From Paenibacillus chondroitinus NBRC 15376 (GTDB lineage: Bacteria; Bacillota; Bacilli; Paenibacillales; NBRC-103111), in contig NZ_BILW01000030.1 in the NCBI RefSeq assembly GCF_004000765.1, positions 1 through 64,000 of the forward strand: a stretch of 64,000 bases of DNA. Direction: 5' to 3'. The notes below the pieces were generated by a model. The model saw only the letters and a list, made by a program, of their open reading frames with translations, was not told where the DNA came from and made no database searches. Within the stretch, counting starts at the first letter, position 1, and the number at the start of each line of letters is the position of its first letter. Below, in pieces: positions 9,519 through 17,513 of the stretch. Made by a program: the position numbers and the translations under genes.

Positions 9519-9661
9519 TCTATGACCCCCTGTTGCATAAACCAATAGTTGATACCATGCTAACTTATTTGAACTTCCGTATCAAGTTCTCCAACTGTAA
9601 CATTAGAGATGAAAAGAGCAAAGCAATTTGACTAATCTCCTCCAAGAAAGGAACATTTATT

Positions 9662-10366
9662 ATGGAAATTCGTGACAAGGTTGTTTTTATAACTGGAGCA
9701 TCCGCTGGTATTGGATTAGCTACAGTACGTGAATTTGCTGCCGCTGGTGCTAAATTAGCACTGGTAGCCCGATCTGCCGATGTATTAAATCATCTCGCCA
9801 AGGAATTACAGAACCAGGGTATTGAGGCTGTCGCTATTTCTGCTGACGTGAGTGATCCCAGGCAAGTACAACGAGCCATCGAGGAAACGGTGCTCCACTT
9901 TGGCCGTCTGGATGTGATCATCAATAATGTAGGACAAGCTGTAGTTGGCAAGGTCGCTGATCTAAATCTTAATGACTTCCGCAAGATCTTCGAACTCAAT
10001 GTACTAGGAGCGGTAGCGGCAATGCAATCTGCGATCCCTGTCATGCGAAGGCAAGGGGGAGGTCTGATCATCAATATAAGCTCTGTGGTATCTAAGATGC
10101 ATATTGCTGGATTGGGTGCTTATGCTGCAACCAAAGCCGCTTTGAACATGATTTCCGATACGGCACGAGATGAGTTAGCCTCAGATCATATCCGTGTGAT
10201 AACCGTTTATCCGCGCTCAACCGCAACGGATTTTGGCAAAAACGCTCTAGGGGCTCATGAGCAACAACAAGGATCTTCTTCTCCAAAAGATACTCCTGAA
10301 ATGGTCGCAAAGAGAATTTTGATTGCAGCTCTAGATGAGCCAGACGAGCAATATATGGATCAATGA
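9662..10366 (+). CDS. Short-chain dehydrogenase (LysR-linked)
   Basis: A 234-aa classical SDR with TGASAGIG (residues 11-18), NNVG in place of NNAG at about 86-89, and catalytic YAATK (about 155-159). This subgroup of DltE/YqjQ-like enzymes oxidises or reduces diverse alcohols and carbonyls with NAD(P). AAAGGAAC precedes the ATG. The C-terminus is short (ends YMDQ), close to the family minimum. It is divergent from the LysR gene, which probably controls it. Confidence 0.88.
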   Translation: MEIRDKVVFITGASAGIGLATVREFAAAGAKLALVARSADVLNHLAKELQNQGIEAVAISADVSDPRQVQRAIEETVLHFGRLDVIINNVGQAVVGKVADLNLNDFRKIFELNVLGAVAAMQSAIPVMRRQGGGLIINISSVVSKMHIAGLGAYAATKAALNMISDTARDELASDHIRVITVYPRSTATDFGKNALGAHEQQQGSSSPKDTPEMVAKRILIAALDEPDEQYMDQ

Positions 10367-10424
10367 GCTTTTGTGGATAACGGGAAGGAGAATTTAATTA
10401 CACCTCGAATATTTCGATCATATT

Positions 10425-10450
10425 AGGCAGCCAACGAATGGCTGTCTTTT
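10425..10450 (+). terminator. Rho-independent terminator
   Basis: GGCAGCCA-ACGAA-TGGCTGTC (one G-T pair) followed by TTTTG, 58 nt after the SDR stop. Confidence 0.75.
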
Positions 10451-10482
10451 GTATCTTTATAATAATCTAGATATGTTGTATC

Positions 10483-10510
10483 ATCTAATTAGATGTTAAA
10501 CTAATTAGAT
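10483..10510 (+). promoter_or_regulatory. Tandem palindromic operator-like sites
   Basis: A 12-bp perfect palindrome, ATCTAATTAGAT (10483-10494), is followed after 6 nt by CTAATTAGAT (10501-10510), with centres 16 bp apart. They lie just upstream of the phosphatase gene at 10542. No promoter hexamers are clearly placed, so this is only a candidate binding region. Confidence 0.35.
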
Positions 10511-10541
10511 ATATGTCAAAGTTGTTTTAAGGAGTGATAAA

Positions 10542-11144
10542 ATGAGCACTGATTTTTACCTTGTTAGACACGCGATTAAAGAAAAAGATGTTGGTGATGT
10601 CCCCATCTCAGTTGAAGGCTTAGAGCAAGCAAATGTAACAGCAAAATATCTCGAATATTTTCCCATATCAAGAATATTCAGCAGTCCGCTGAAAAGAGCA
10701 AAACAAACAGCACAGATCATCGGAAAAGCAGCCAAAATACCAATTGACGAGGATATTCGTTTGCGAGAGCGTGCCAATTGGGGGGATCTGCCAGGACAAA
10801 CCTTTGAAGAATTTGTAGCTATGTGGAACCAATGTACGAGGGAAAGAGACTTTTTGCCGCCTATCGGAGATTCTGCAAGAATGGCTGGTGAGCGATTATC
10901 TTCATGCTTGATAGGATTATCAGCTCAATATCCAAACGAAAGTATTGTTATTGTTACTCACGGCGGATTGATCACAGACTTTATGTTAAATGAATTTTCT
11001 CAAGACGAACTTAATAATACGCACACGAATTTCATAACTGAACAAAGCAATTTGATTGGAGAATGCTCTATAACTAGAATTAGTTGTGATGGTAGAGCAT
11101 TTAATTTATATGAGTTTGCAAACATTGCCCACTTATCATGTTAG
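10542..11144 (+). CDS. Histidine phosphatase family protein
   Basis: A 200-aa protein with the phosphoglycerate-mutase-like fold. The catalytic His lies in LVRHA near the N-terminus (RHA instead of the usual RHG). Then come IFSSPLKRAKQTA, the acidic LRERANWGD segment and the second His in VTHGGLI. The family dephosphorylates small molecules or proteins through a phosphohistidine. AAGGAG precedes the ATG. It stands alone; the substrate is unknown. Confidence 0.88.
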   Translation: MSTDFYLVRHAIKEKDVGDVPISVEGLEQANVTAKYLEYFPISRIFSSPLKRAKQTAQIIGKAAKIPIDEDIRLRERANWGDLPGQTFEEFVAMWNQCTRERDFLPPIGDSARMAGERLSSCLIGLSAQYPNESIVIVTHGGLITDFMLNEFSQDELNNTHTNFITEQSNLIGECSITRISCDGRAFNLYEFANIAHLSC

Positions 11145-11289
11145 ACAATAGATCCGCCGCGGCGGGTCCGCCTGCTATTTGGCACAGAATAATGCCCGGC
11201 TAGCAAACAAAGATGGAATTAATAACCTATAAAAAATGAAATATCCCCTAATTCATACGAAGTGGATTCGTAATATGGTTAATTCAAGG

Positions 11290-11305
11290 TTTTAAAGCGT
11301 TTACA
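11290..11305 (+). promoter_or_regulatory. Possible catabolite-responsive element (cre)
   Basis: TTTTAAAGCGTTTACA matches the CcpA cre pattern WTGNAANCGNWNNCA with one mismatch. It lies 32 nt before the broken esterase, a likely carbohydrate gene, so carbon control is plausible. No promoter was resolved around it. Confidence 0.35.
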
Positions 11306-11336
11306 ATTTCGAATAAATACGAAGGAGAGCGATAGA

Positions 11337-12442
11337 ATGGAGGAGAGAAAGAGATCACTGCCAGAGCTTTTTGAAAGCAGCAATGGCCGCCTGGTTAAGA
11401 CCGTTGAGGACTGGAGAAGTTTCAGACGTCCTGAAATTATAGAATTATATCGTGAATATGTCTATGGAAGAGAGCCCGTGGGACGTCCAGATTCTTTACG
11501 ATTCAATGTTGTGATGGAAACGCCAGTTATCCAGGAAACAGTTATACATAAACAGATCGATATCAATTTTACAGGGCAAGGCGGCGAAGGGCGCATTCGT
11601 GTACAACTCTACATCCCAATAACCGAGTCAAGAGTACCTGCTTTTATCTACGCGGCAATCAAAGGTCAACGTGTGTCAGAGGTGGAAATAGAGGAATGTT
11701 CGGCTTATTGGCCGGTGGAGGATATCGTTTCCCGTGGTTATGCGGCTGTTTCTTATCATGTGGAAGATTTGGATCCGGATTTTCATGATGAAGGCTATCG
11801 GAATGGCGTCCACGGTGTATTCGATTCGCCAAGTGAATCACGATCGCCAGATGCCTGGGGAGCTATGTCCGCATGGGCCTGGGGTGCAAGCCGTGTGTTG
11901 GACTATTTGGAGACGGATTTCCGAATTGATTCAGAACGGGTAGCCATTGTTGGTTATTCCAGAAGCGGTAAAGCCTGTTTGTGGGCTGGTGCTTTGGACG
12001 AACGATTAGCCTTAGTTGTCAGTAATGATTCCGGCTGTTCGGGAGCGGCCATTTCACGAGGCAAGGCAGGGGAAAGGCTCATAAACATTAACCGTGGAAA
12101 TCCGCACTGGTTTAACGATACTATAAGAAGTTTAATGAACGGGAGGATGAGCTGCCGATCGATCAACATCTATTGCTATCGCTCATTGCTCCCCGGCATC
12201 TTTATGTTGCCAGCGCATCAGAGGACAATTGGGCCGATCCTAAATCTGAGTTTTTAGGTTTACTTCTGGCGCAACCGGTCTATACGCTTTATGGATTCAA
12301 CGCTCTAGATGCACACCAGATGCCGCCTGTGAATTCTCCTGTGTGCAGCAAGAGAGTGGGCTATCATCTCAGAGAAGGAAAACACGACATTACACACTAC
12401 GACTGGAAGTGCTTTATGGATTTTGCGGATAGAAAACTTTAG
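11337..12442 (+). pseudogene. Frameshifted carbohydrate esterase (acetylxylan/glucuronoyl-esterase-like)
   Basis: The first part (residues 1-260) reads as an alpha/beta hydrolase with nucleophile Ser208 in GYSRSGKA and the downstream segment SNDSGCSGAAISRGKAGERL, typical of CE15-like and related esterases. After HWFND (codon at 12117) the frame breaks. From 12122 the sequence YKKFNEREDELP, then APRHLYVASASEDNWADPKS and the catalytic-His region EGKHDITHYDW, continues in the next frame to a TAG at 12440-12442. One base is missing at 12120-12121. Repaired length is about 368 aa. Unless this is a read error, only a truncated, inactive protein lacking the His is made. The likely substrate is an acetylated or glucuronoylated plant polysaccharide. 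Confidence 0.8.
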
Positions 12443-12587
12443 CATGAATGTGGGGGCGATGGTGCTTATATTACGAAAAGGGAGCAGACCGCGCGGTTAA
12501 TTGTTGATGATAAGAATAATACAACCGATATTTGGGCAAAAAATGGTAGTAATATTCCGCGTCAACAAGTAATTAAGGAGAAGGAAC
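12443..12587 (+). other. Open, protein-like remnant without a start
   Basis: After the esterase stop the same frame stays open and reads GAYITKREQTARLIVDD, then TTDIWAKNGSNIPRQQ. This looks like the tail of a real protein, but there is no start codon or ribosome site. I do not recognise the family. It is probably a deletion remnant. Confidence 0.3.
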
Positions 12588-12971
12588 ATGCGCTCCAGAC
12601 GGTCCAGATTAAGAAATTGGATAGAAAAACGATCACCCGCCCAAGTGATTGCGGGTTATTACTTTTTGGCAATGATATTTTCCGTGGCATTATTTAGTAT
12701 CCCTGTTGTGCATAAGCCAGGCATCCATGTTTCTTTCTTCCATACCATTTTTACCGCTGTAAGTGTTGCAAGCGACACGGGACTTGCCGTTTTTAATGTT
12801 GCAGAAACCTACAGCGTCTTCGGTTATTTCGTCATCATGCTCGTTTTGCAATTTGGGGGAATCGGTATTATGGCGATGAGCACGTTTTTTTGGCTCCTTC
12901 TTGACAGACGAATTGGCTTAACCCAGCGGCGCAAACATCACCCAAAGCTTACTGGGATATCAGAACTATAA
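12588..12971 (+). pseudogene. Truncated TrkH/KtrB-type K+ transporter, N-terminal fragment
   Basis: 127 aa with two to three hydrophobic segments. The N-terminus (SPAQVIAGYYFLAMIFSVAL) and the first pore-loop region (FHTIFTAVSVASDTGLAVFN, then QFGGIGIMAMSTFFW) match the first quarter of TrkH/KtrB subunits, which are normally about 450 aa with four pore repeats. The reading ends soon after RIGLTQR with unrelated residues. In another frame a different tail (LLGYQNYKRSFVEEMKERA) ends at about 13,029, as if a deletion joined two genes. AAGGAGAAGGAAC precedes the ATG. It cannot form a channel. Confidence 0.75.
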
Positions 12972-13033
12972 GCGCTCTTTTGTAGAGGAAATGAAAGAAC
13001 GTGCGCGAGCTTGGAGCGGAACGATATGAAAGC

Positions 13034-13078
13034 AAAAAAGATTGAACTAACGGGTGAACGTTAGTTTAATCTTTTTTT
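13034..13078. terminator. Strong bidirectional terminator
   Basis: An 18-bp stem (AAAAAGATTGAACTAACG paired with CGTTAGTTTAATCTTTTT, one G-T pair) around a GGTGAA loop, with A and T runs on both sides. It overlaps the stop of the convergent diguanylate cyclase gene. Confidence 0.9.
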
Positions 13079-14738
13079 ATCTTACGACACTGACGATCCG
13101 ATTTCGGCCTTCTTCTTTTGCTTTATACAAAGCTTTATCTACAGATTCGAGCAATTCGTTTAAATAGGAATGGGGACTGCTTAGACTTTCCATGGAGAAA
13201 TTATTAATCGTTAGCAATCCAATACTTATCGTAATCGATAAAGAATGCGGTATATTTTTCACGAGCATCTTATTGGATTCAACGGTGGATTTGACTCGTT
13301 CAGCTAAGAAGGTTGCCTGTAATTGACTCGTTCGCGGTAAATAGATCATAAACTCCTCCCCGCCATAACGAGCCAGAAGGTCTGTTTGACGCAGGGTTTG
13401 TCGAATTGCTGCCACCGTGCTAAGTATCATTTGATCACCGATTAAATGGCCGTAACTGTCGTTAATTAACTTAAAATAGTCGATATCTAATAAAATGACT
13501 GAGAATGGGATTTGGTGTTTGATATTATTCATTACTTCATATTCTAACTTTTGTGTTAGGTAACGGCGGTTATAAATACCTGTTAGCCCATCGGTTATGG
13601 CCATCTTTTCGAGTTTCCGGTTTGTTAGTGAGAGTTCATCTTGTTTGATAATTAACGATTGGTTGCGTTCATGCAGGATTTCGTTCTGAGAATTCGTTTC
13701 ATGAATGAGGCGATAAAATTCACTCACATCTTGAAATGTGATAACACGTCCCACCATTTCACTATCCACACGGATAGGTGCTGTCTGAATATTGACATAC
13801 CGTTCATTAGGGAACTGTATTTCGATTTGAGTTCGCTTCAAAGGTTGCGTTTGATACGTTTGAAGGAACAAGTGAATATTGCTCTTAGATTGCCCTTTAG
13901 AGAGTAGGTTGGCCATATCAAAACGGGAACCTATACGAAAATCAATATGAGGAAGTAGAGTGCGATTTATTTGTACAACTACTTCATTATCATTGAGTAC
14001 CAGAATCCCAAGATCGATAGTGTCTATAATATCTTGATGAGCTATTTTTACAATATCAAATGCTTTATCGCGATGAATGGCTATGACAAAGAAAATAGCG
14101 GAAAGTAATATGCCTAAGGATGTCAGACCTGGAATCGCGGGTAAAGGTAAATGAAGGACAACATTAAAGAAAATATCTAAAAATACGAATAAGGTCATTA
14201 CTGTAATTCCTTTAAACACTTGCTTAACCTGCGTTTTGATACGTGTTGCCTTGTCGGATATTAATGCCTGACTCATCAGATATAGCGAAACTATAATATA
14301 GACGATCAAGACAGTGATGAGAACCCAAAAAATGGGTCCATAAGCCCTGTGGATGTAATTATCCTGCAAAGGTAGAACGAACTTACCATTTGGATTAACA
14401 ATTACGCAAATGGCTACTAATATAGCCGGAACAAAAAGCAATATTGACATATTTTTTCTCAGAAATCGTGCATGTCCAGTGAGAAATATGGTAAACAGAA
14501 GCCAACCGACGGCTATCAGGCACATATCAATAAAAGATAGTTTTAAATAAAATAATTGAACTTTGGGAGTATCCACCGTTCTAATGGCAAATTGGCAGAT
14601 AGGCCAGAACATCATACAAAAATGGAACGTTAAATAAACTTTGTGCAGAATCGTGATGGTTACGGAAGCAAATACATAGACAAATAATGCAAACAAAAGT
14701 AAAAATAAGGTCAAGTCAGTAAACGACAAAAAATCCAT
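13077..14738 (-). CDS. Membrane diguanylate cyclase (7TM-PAS-GGDEF)
   Basis: 553 aa. The N-terminal 220 residues hold about seven hydrophobic segments of the histidine-kinase N-terminal 7TM type. A PAS-like domain follows (about 235-345, ILVLNDNEVVVQINR... VITFQDVS), then a short coiled coil and a GGDEF domain. The active site is intact (ARYGGEEF, about 455-462), and the inhibitory I-site RxxD (RQTD) lies exactly five residues before it, so product feedback is expected. It makes c-di-GMP from two GTP at the membrane. GAGGGTG lies 4 nt before the ATG. There is no EAL domain or partner gene nearby. Confidence 0.92.
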   Translation of the reverse strand: MDFLSFTDLTLFLLLFALFVYVFASVTITILHKVYLTFHFCMMFWPICQFAIRTVDTPKVQLFYLKLSFIDMCLIAVGWLLFTIFLTGHARFLRKNMSILLFVPAILVAICVIVNPNGKFVLPLQDNYIHRAYGPIFWVLITVLIVYIIVSLYLMSQALISDKATRIKTQVKQVFKGITVMTLFVFLDIFFNVVLHLPLPAIPGLTSLGILLSAIFFVIAIHRDKAFDIVKIAHQDIIDTIDLGILVLNDNEVVVQINRTLLPHIDFRIGSRFDMANLLSKGQSKSNIHLFLQTYQTQPLKRTQIEIQFPNERYVNIQTAPIRVDSEMVGRVITFQDVSEFYRLIHETNSQNEILHERNQSLIIKQDELSLTNRKLEKMAITDGLTGIYNRRYLTQKLEYEVMNNIKHQIPFSVILLDIDYFKLINDSYGHLIGDQMILSTVAAIRQTLRQTDLLARYGGEEFMIYLPRTSQLQATFLAERVKSTVESNKMLVKNIPHSLSITISIGLLTINNFSMESLSSPHSYLNELLESVDKALYKAKEEGRNRIVSVVR

Positions 14739-14919
14739 GTTACACCCTCTAAAGTAATAATAATATTCATATAATTACTAGCTTTAGGCTAAAAGTCCTG
14801 CTTCATTGTACGAATTTATTATTTAAGTGAAAATATCTCAACTTTTCGTTAAATGACTTATGCCGGAAACGTTCATCGTTCAGTATTGACAGATTTTTTC
14901 ATTTCGTCGTGTTGGACTG

Positions 14920-14928
14920 TGATATAAT
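14920..14928 (+). promoter_or_regulatory. Extended -10 promoter for the membrane protein at 14946
   Basis: TGATATAAT is a TGn-TATAAT extended -10 element 18 nt before the GTG start. No good -35 lies at the right distance; a TTGACA at 14886 is 31 nt too far upstream to pair with it. The resulting leader would be very short. Confidence 0.45.
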
Positions 14929-14945
14929 AATTTTTGGAATAAAAA

Positions 14946-15269
14946 GTGAGGTGCATCATCATCAATAAAAAAGCGTTAAGCATTATATTCTTTATCATAG
15001 GCGGGCTTGCGTTACTTCCATATCCTTTCTTGATGATTGCAAACATCATGCAGATTGCCGGGGTTCGGTCGGAAGGCGATAGCGGTCTGTTATTATTTGT
15101 CGTATACGCCTTCGTGATCGTGTCCAGCTTGTATTTGATTACGTATTTGGTATGTTTGATTCTCGCGATCGTCAAGCGGAAGCAAGGATTTTTACTGATT
15201 TCGGCCATTCCACTTTATCATTTGATCTTGGTTTTTGTGTTGCTTTTGGTTTGGTTCTTATTTGAGTAG
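14946..15269 (+). CDS. Small membrane protein, unknown function
   Basis: 107 aa with three hydrophobic helices (about residues 10-32, 45-72 and 82-104), separated by short polar loops. I do not recognise a family. The only in-frame canonical start is GTG 14946, with a weak GGA upstream. A better ribosome site (GAGGTG, 14949-14954) sits inside the reading frame just before three ATC codons, so the start is uncertain and a mutated ATG is possible. Confidence 0.55.
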   Translation: MRCIIINKKALSIIFFIIGGLALLPYPFLMIANIMQIAGVRSEGDSGLLLFVVYAFVIVSSLYLITYLVCLILAIVKRKQGFLLISAIPLYHLILVFVLLLVWFLFE

Positions 15270-15311
15270 GACACTAATTAGAAGATGAATGTTTGTTTGA
15301 AAATGAAGCAT

Positions 15312-15336
15312 AGGCAGCCGGTTGGCTGCCTTTTCT
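15312..15336 (+). terminator. Rho-independent terminator
   Basis: AGGCAGCC-GGTT-GGCTGCC followed by TTTTC, 43 nt after the membrane protein gene. It is one of the GGCAGCC-core terminators. Confidence 0.85.
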
Positions 15337-15392
15337 CTATTGATGATATAGATAGGGAATGGATCGAAAATACATATTTTGTAGGTGTTTAA

Positions 15393-15863
15393 ATGAAGAA
15401 TTTGAATAGGAAATGGAGAATGCAAGAGCTAATAAGCAAACAAAAGTTAAAACAGAAAAAAGAGTATGGGGTACTCTTTGACGAATGTATGAATGTTTTG
15501 GGAAAAGAAGTTTACATATTGTCCAAAGAAGAAGGAGAAGAAGCTTACGATTGTCTCCAAAAAACCTATCCATTTTCACCTTGGTCAAGGATTGATTGGG
15601 AGCATGTAAGCTCCAAAATGGTCGTTGAACATGCGAAAGAACTTGAGAAGTATCTTAGCAAAGAACTTGATGAGAGTGATGAAAATGTATTCATCCTCTG
15701 GAGCTATGGAGATTTCCCTGTGTTAAAGACTCAACTTCAAAAAGCATTAGAGGCAATAGATGACTTAAGGGCTGTTAGCTCGGATATCTTTATTCTATCT
15801 CCTTCTAGATTCGTAATTGAATGTTATCATGAGGGGGAAATCACCATCGGTTTCCGAAATTGA
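15393..15863 (+). CDS. CDI-type toxin immunity protein-like
   Basis: A 156-aa acidic, soluble protein. The order LFDECMNVLGKE, EEGEEAYDCLQKTYPFSPW, SRIDWEH, FILWSYGDFPVLKT and IECYHEGEITIG is that of small proteins annotated in Bacillota as contact-dependent-inhibition toxin immunity proteins. Such proteins bind and neutralise a cognate toxin in the cytoplasm. GTAGGTG lies 5 nt before the ATG. No toxin gene is present nearby, but another immunity-like relic and an unusual protein follow at 15,923 and 16,237, suggesting an orphan immunity cluster. The family assignment is from memory. Confidence 0.6.
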   Translation: MKNLNRKWRMQELISKQKLKQKKEYGVLFDECMNVLGKEVYILSKEEGEEAYDCLQKTYPFSPWSRIDWEHVSSKMVVEHAKELEKYLSKELDESDENVFILWSYGDFPVLKTQLQKALEAIDDLRAVSSDIFILSPSRFVIECYHEGEITIGFRN

Positions 15864-15922
15864 AATAATACCATTTTCCTAGTAAATTTTTAGGCTAAAA
15901 ACTCGAGGAGGGGATCGAAATC

Positions 15923-16206
15923 ATGAAATTATTTGAAAATTTTAATGTAAAAGTTACTCGTTATGCGGAAATCTCGGGAGTCAGTTTATGATTGATGATT
16001 GGCAATATCCAGCCATTGGGATAGTAATATGAGACTGTCCTTCTGCTGGTCACGATGTAATCATGCTTGATTATCGAAAGTGCGGCAAAGACGGAGAGCC
16101 GGAAGTAGTTCACGTCGATCAAGAATGTGATTATCATATTACGTTTCTGGCGAAAGATTTTGAAACTTTTATTATGGGGCTAGGCAATGATGAAGAATTT
16201 GATTAA
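15923..16206 (+). pseudogene. Degraded SMI1/KNR4 (SUKH) immunity-type gene
   Basis: A start with GAGGAGGGG opens MKLFENFNVKVTRYAEISGV and then breaks. In another frame DDWQYPAIGIVI reads into a TGA stop, then [37 protein letters not shown] and [10 protein letters not shown] run to a TAA at 16204-16206. The [22 protein letters not shown]-(Y)-ITFLA-FE-FI series is the C-terminal half of SUKH-family proteins, many of which are toxin antitoxins or immunity proteins. The middle and N-terminal parts are deleted and there is at least one nonsense codon, so it is dead. Confidence 0.8.
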
Positions 16207-16236
16207 TGCGAATGATAATCTGAGGGGGTGGTTTCT

Positions 16237-16752
16237 ATGAGTTATGATGTTCATATTACTAAGGCAGATCACTGGCTATCTAGCGAGCAATATCCGATAA
16301 CGCCTGATGATATAAAAAAAGTTGCTGATCTCTTAAATGCCTATAAGGATATCCCATTTTTGTTTAAAGAGGGCAGAATTACTATATGCCGTGCTGATAA
16401 AAAGGTAATTGGTGTAATGATTACTATCGCAAACAGAATTGGTGCTCGAGTTCAAGGTGATGAAGGCGAGTATTACGATAATTCTAGTAATTCTTATCCG
16501 GAATCTCCAGTGCACTTACCCATGGCACCAGTCGTAGATATTAATGAGTCAGAAATACATATCCCCGATGACCAACTAAAATTCATTGGAGCTCTTGTGG
16601 TTGGATATGAGATTCAACATGCTAAATTTGGAAAAGGTAAAATTCTTGAAATTATTAGTAAAGGGAAGGATACAGAATTGAAAATAAAATTCAAGGAGGA
16701 AATAGGTACTAAAAGAGTTCTGCCTTTTTTTGCCCCAATCGGACCACTTTAA
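16237..16752 (+). CDS. Two-part protein: unknown N-domain plus UvrD/PcrA-like C-terminal SH3-fold tail
   Basis: 171 aa. ATG 16237 is chosen (GGGGGTGG 5 nt upstream). The N-terminal SYDVHITKADHW opening resembles short bacterial proteins often found in immunity loci, but I cannot name the family. The C-terminal 45 residues (VGYEIQHAKFGKGKILEI... ELKIKFKEEIGTKRVLPFFA) match the pattern of the Tudor/SH3-like tail of UvrD/PcrA helicases (V-H-x-KFG-x-G-x-I ... L-x-I-x-F). There is no helicase part. That tail binds RNA polymerase or nucleic acid in PcrA; a similar role here is inference. Confidence 0.55.
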   Translation: MSYDVHITKADHWLSSEQYPITPDDIKKVADLLNAYKDIPFLFKEGRITICRADKKVIGVMITIANRIGARVQGDEGEYYDNSSNSYPESPVHLPMAPVVDINESEIHIPDDQLKFIGALVVGYEIQHAKFGKGKILEIISKGKDTELKIKFKEEIGTKRVLPFFAPIGPL

Positions 16753-16867
16753 TGCTGATTAGCTTGTTGAGTTAACGGGGAACGTCAGATTAATATGATG
16801 GCGAATCAATGGTCTGTCTAGGACTTAATTTTCATTTCATAAGTGTCGCTAGTTTGCTAGTTTAAAA

Positions 16868-16900
16868 AGAAAGAGACCATAGCTCGGTGTTATGGTCTCT
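16868..16900 (-). terminator. Terminator for the VOC gene at 16926
   Basis: AGAGACCATA (16872-16881) and TATGGTCTCT (16891-16900) form a perfect 10-bp stem. Read on the minus strand it is followed by TTCTTTTTAAA. Confidence 0.8.
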
Positions 16901-16925
16901 TCCTATGGAGCAGTCAGTCAAACTG

Positions 16926-17330
16926 TCAAGATCTACCGCTGAACCGTTTGATCGCTTCCTCGGTCACCGGTGTGAAGAGGTTAATCAGGTTACCGTCAGG
17001 ATCGCGAAACAGCACAGCACGGTTCCCCCACGGCATCGTGGTTGGTTCGTTTACCCACTCGTCGACAAAAGGCTTCAAGCGCTCGTATTCGACATCGACA
17101 TCGTGGACGTGAAACTCGATGATAACTGTCCGATTGTTGGCCGCAACAGCGGAACCAGCACCGAACAGCTGTACCGTCTGGGAGTGGCCGATCGCCAGGG
17201 TGCACGATGGTACAACAAATTCAGCAAATACAGGCGCGGGGCGTTCCGCCGAGACACCCATGATTTTCTCATAGAACTCAACAAGACGATCCACGTCGTC
17301 GGTAATGATGCGTACAGAAGCAAAATTCAT
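16926..17330 (-). CDS. VOC (glyoxalase/bleomycin-resistance fold) protein
   Basis: 134 aa with two beta-alpha-beta-beta-beta modules: FASVRIITDDVDRLVEFYEK at the start and FHVHDVDVEYERLKPFVDEW with FRDPDGNLINLFTP at the end. The late E/F-DPDGN-I-x-L segment is the standard VOC signature. Members bind a divalent metal and act as lyases, dioxygenases or drug-binding proteins. The substrate cannot be assigned. It is monocistronic with its own terminator. Confidence 0.85.
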   Translation of the reverse strand: MNFASVRIITDDVDRLVEFYEKIMGVSAERPAPVFAEFVVPSCTLAIGHSQTVQLFGAGSAVAANNRTVIIEFHVHDVDVEYERLKPFVDEWVNEPTTMPWGNRAVLFRDPDGNLINLFTPVTEEAIKRFSGRS

Positions 17331-17442
17331 GAGATTCCATCCTTCCTATTATAGATGATACCATTCAGTATCATATCTTCTTTTTGGGTCAAATTACTTC
17401 GCATTTAATTCCCACTCCTTTCTGTTACTTACTCCGATTATA

Positions 17443-17479
17443 TAAAAACGCTACTGACAACAGTGTGTCAGTAGCGTTT
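17443..17479 (-). terminator. Terminator for the MBL-fold hydrolase
   Basis: A perfect 14-bp stem AAACGCTACTGACA/TGTCAGTAGCGTTT with a 6-nt loop, followed on the minus strand by TTTTTATA. It lies 35 nt beyond the hydrolase stop. Confidence 0.88.
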
Positions 17480-17513
17480 AAACATGTAATTTGATAGCCC
17501 CAAAATTTTAATT

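Noticed and set aside
16887-17354. 155-aa open frame antisense to the VOC gene at 16,926
   Set aside because: The minus strand has clear VOC motifs and a terminator; this frame has neither.
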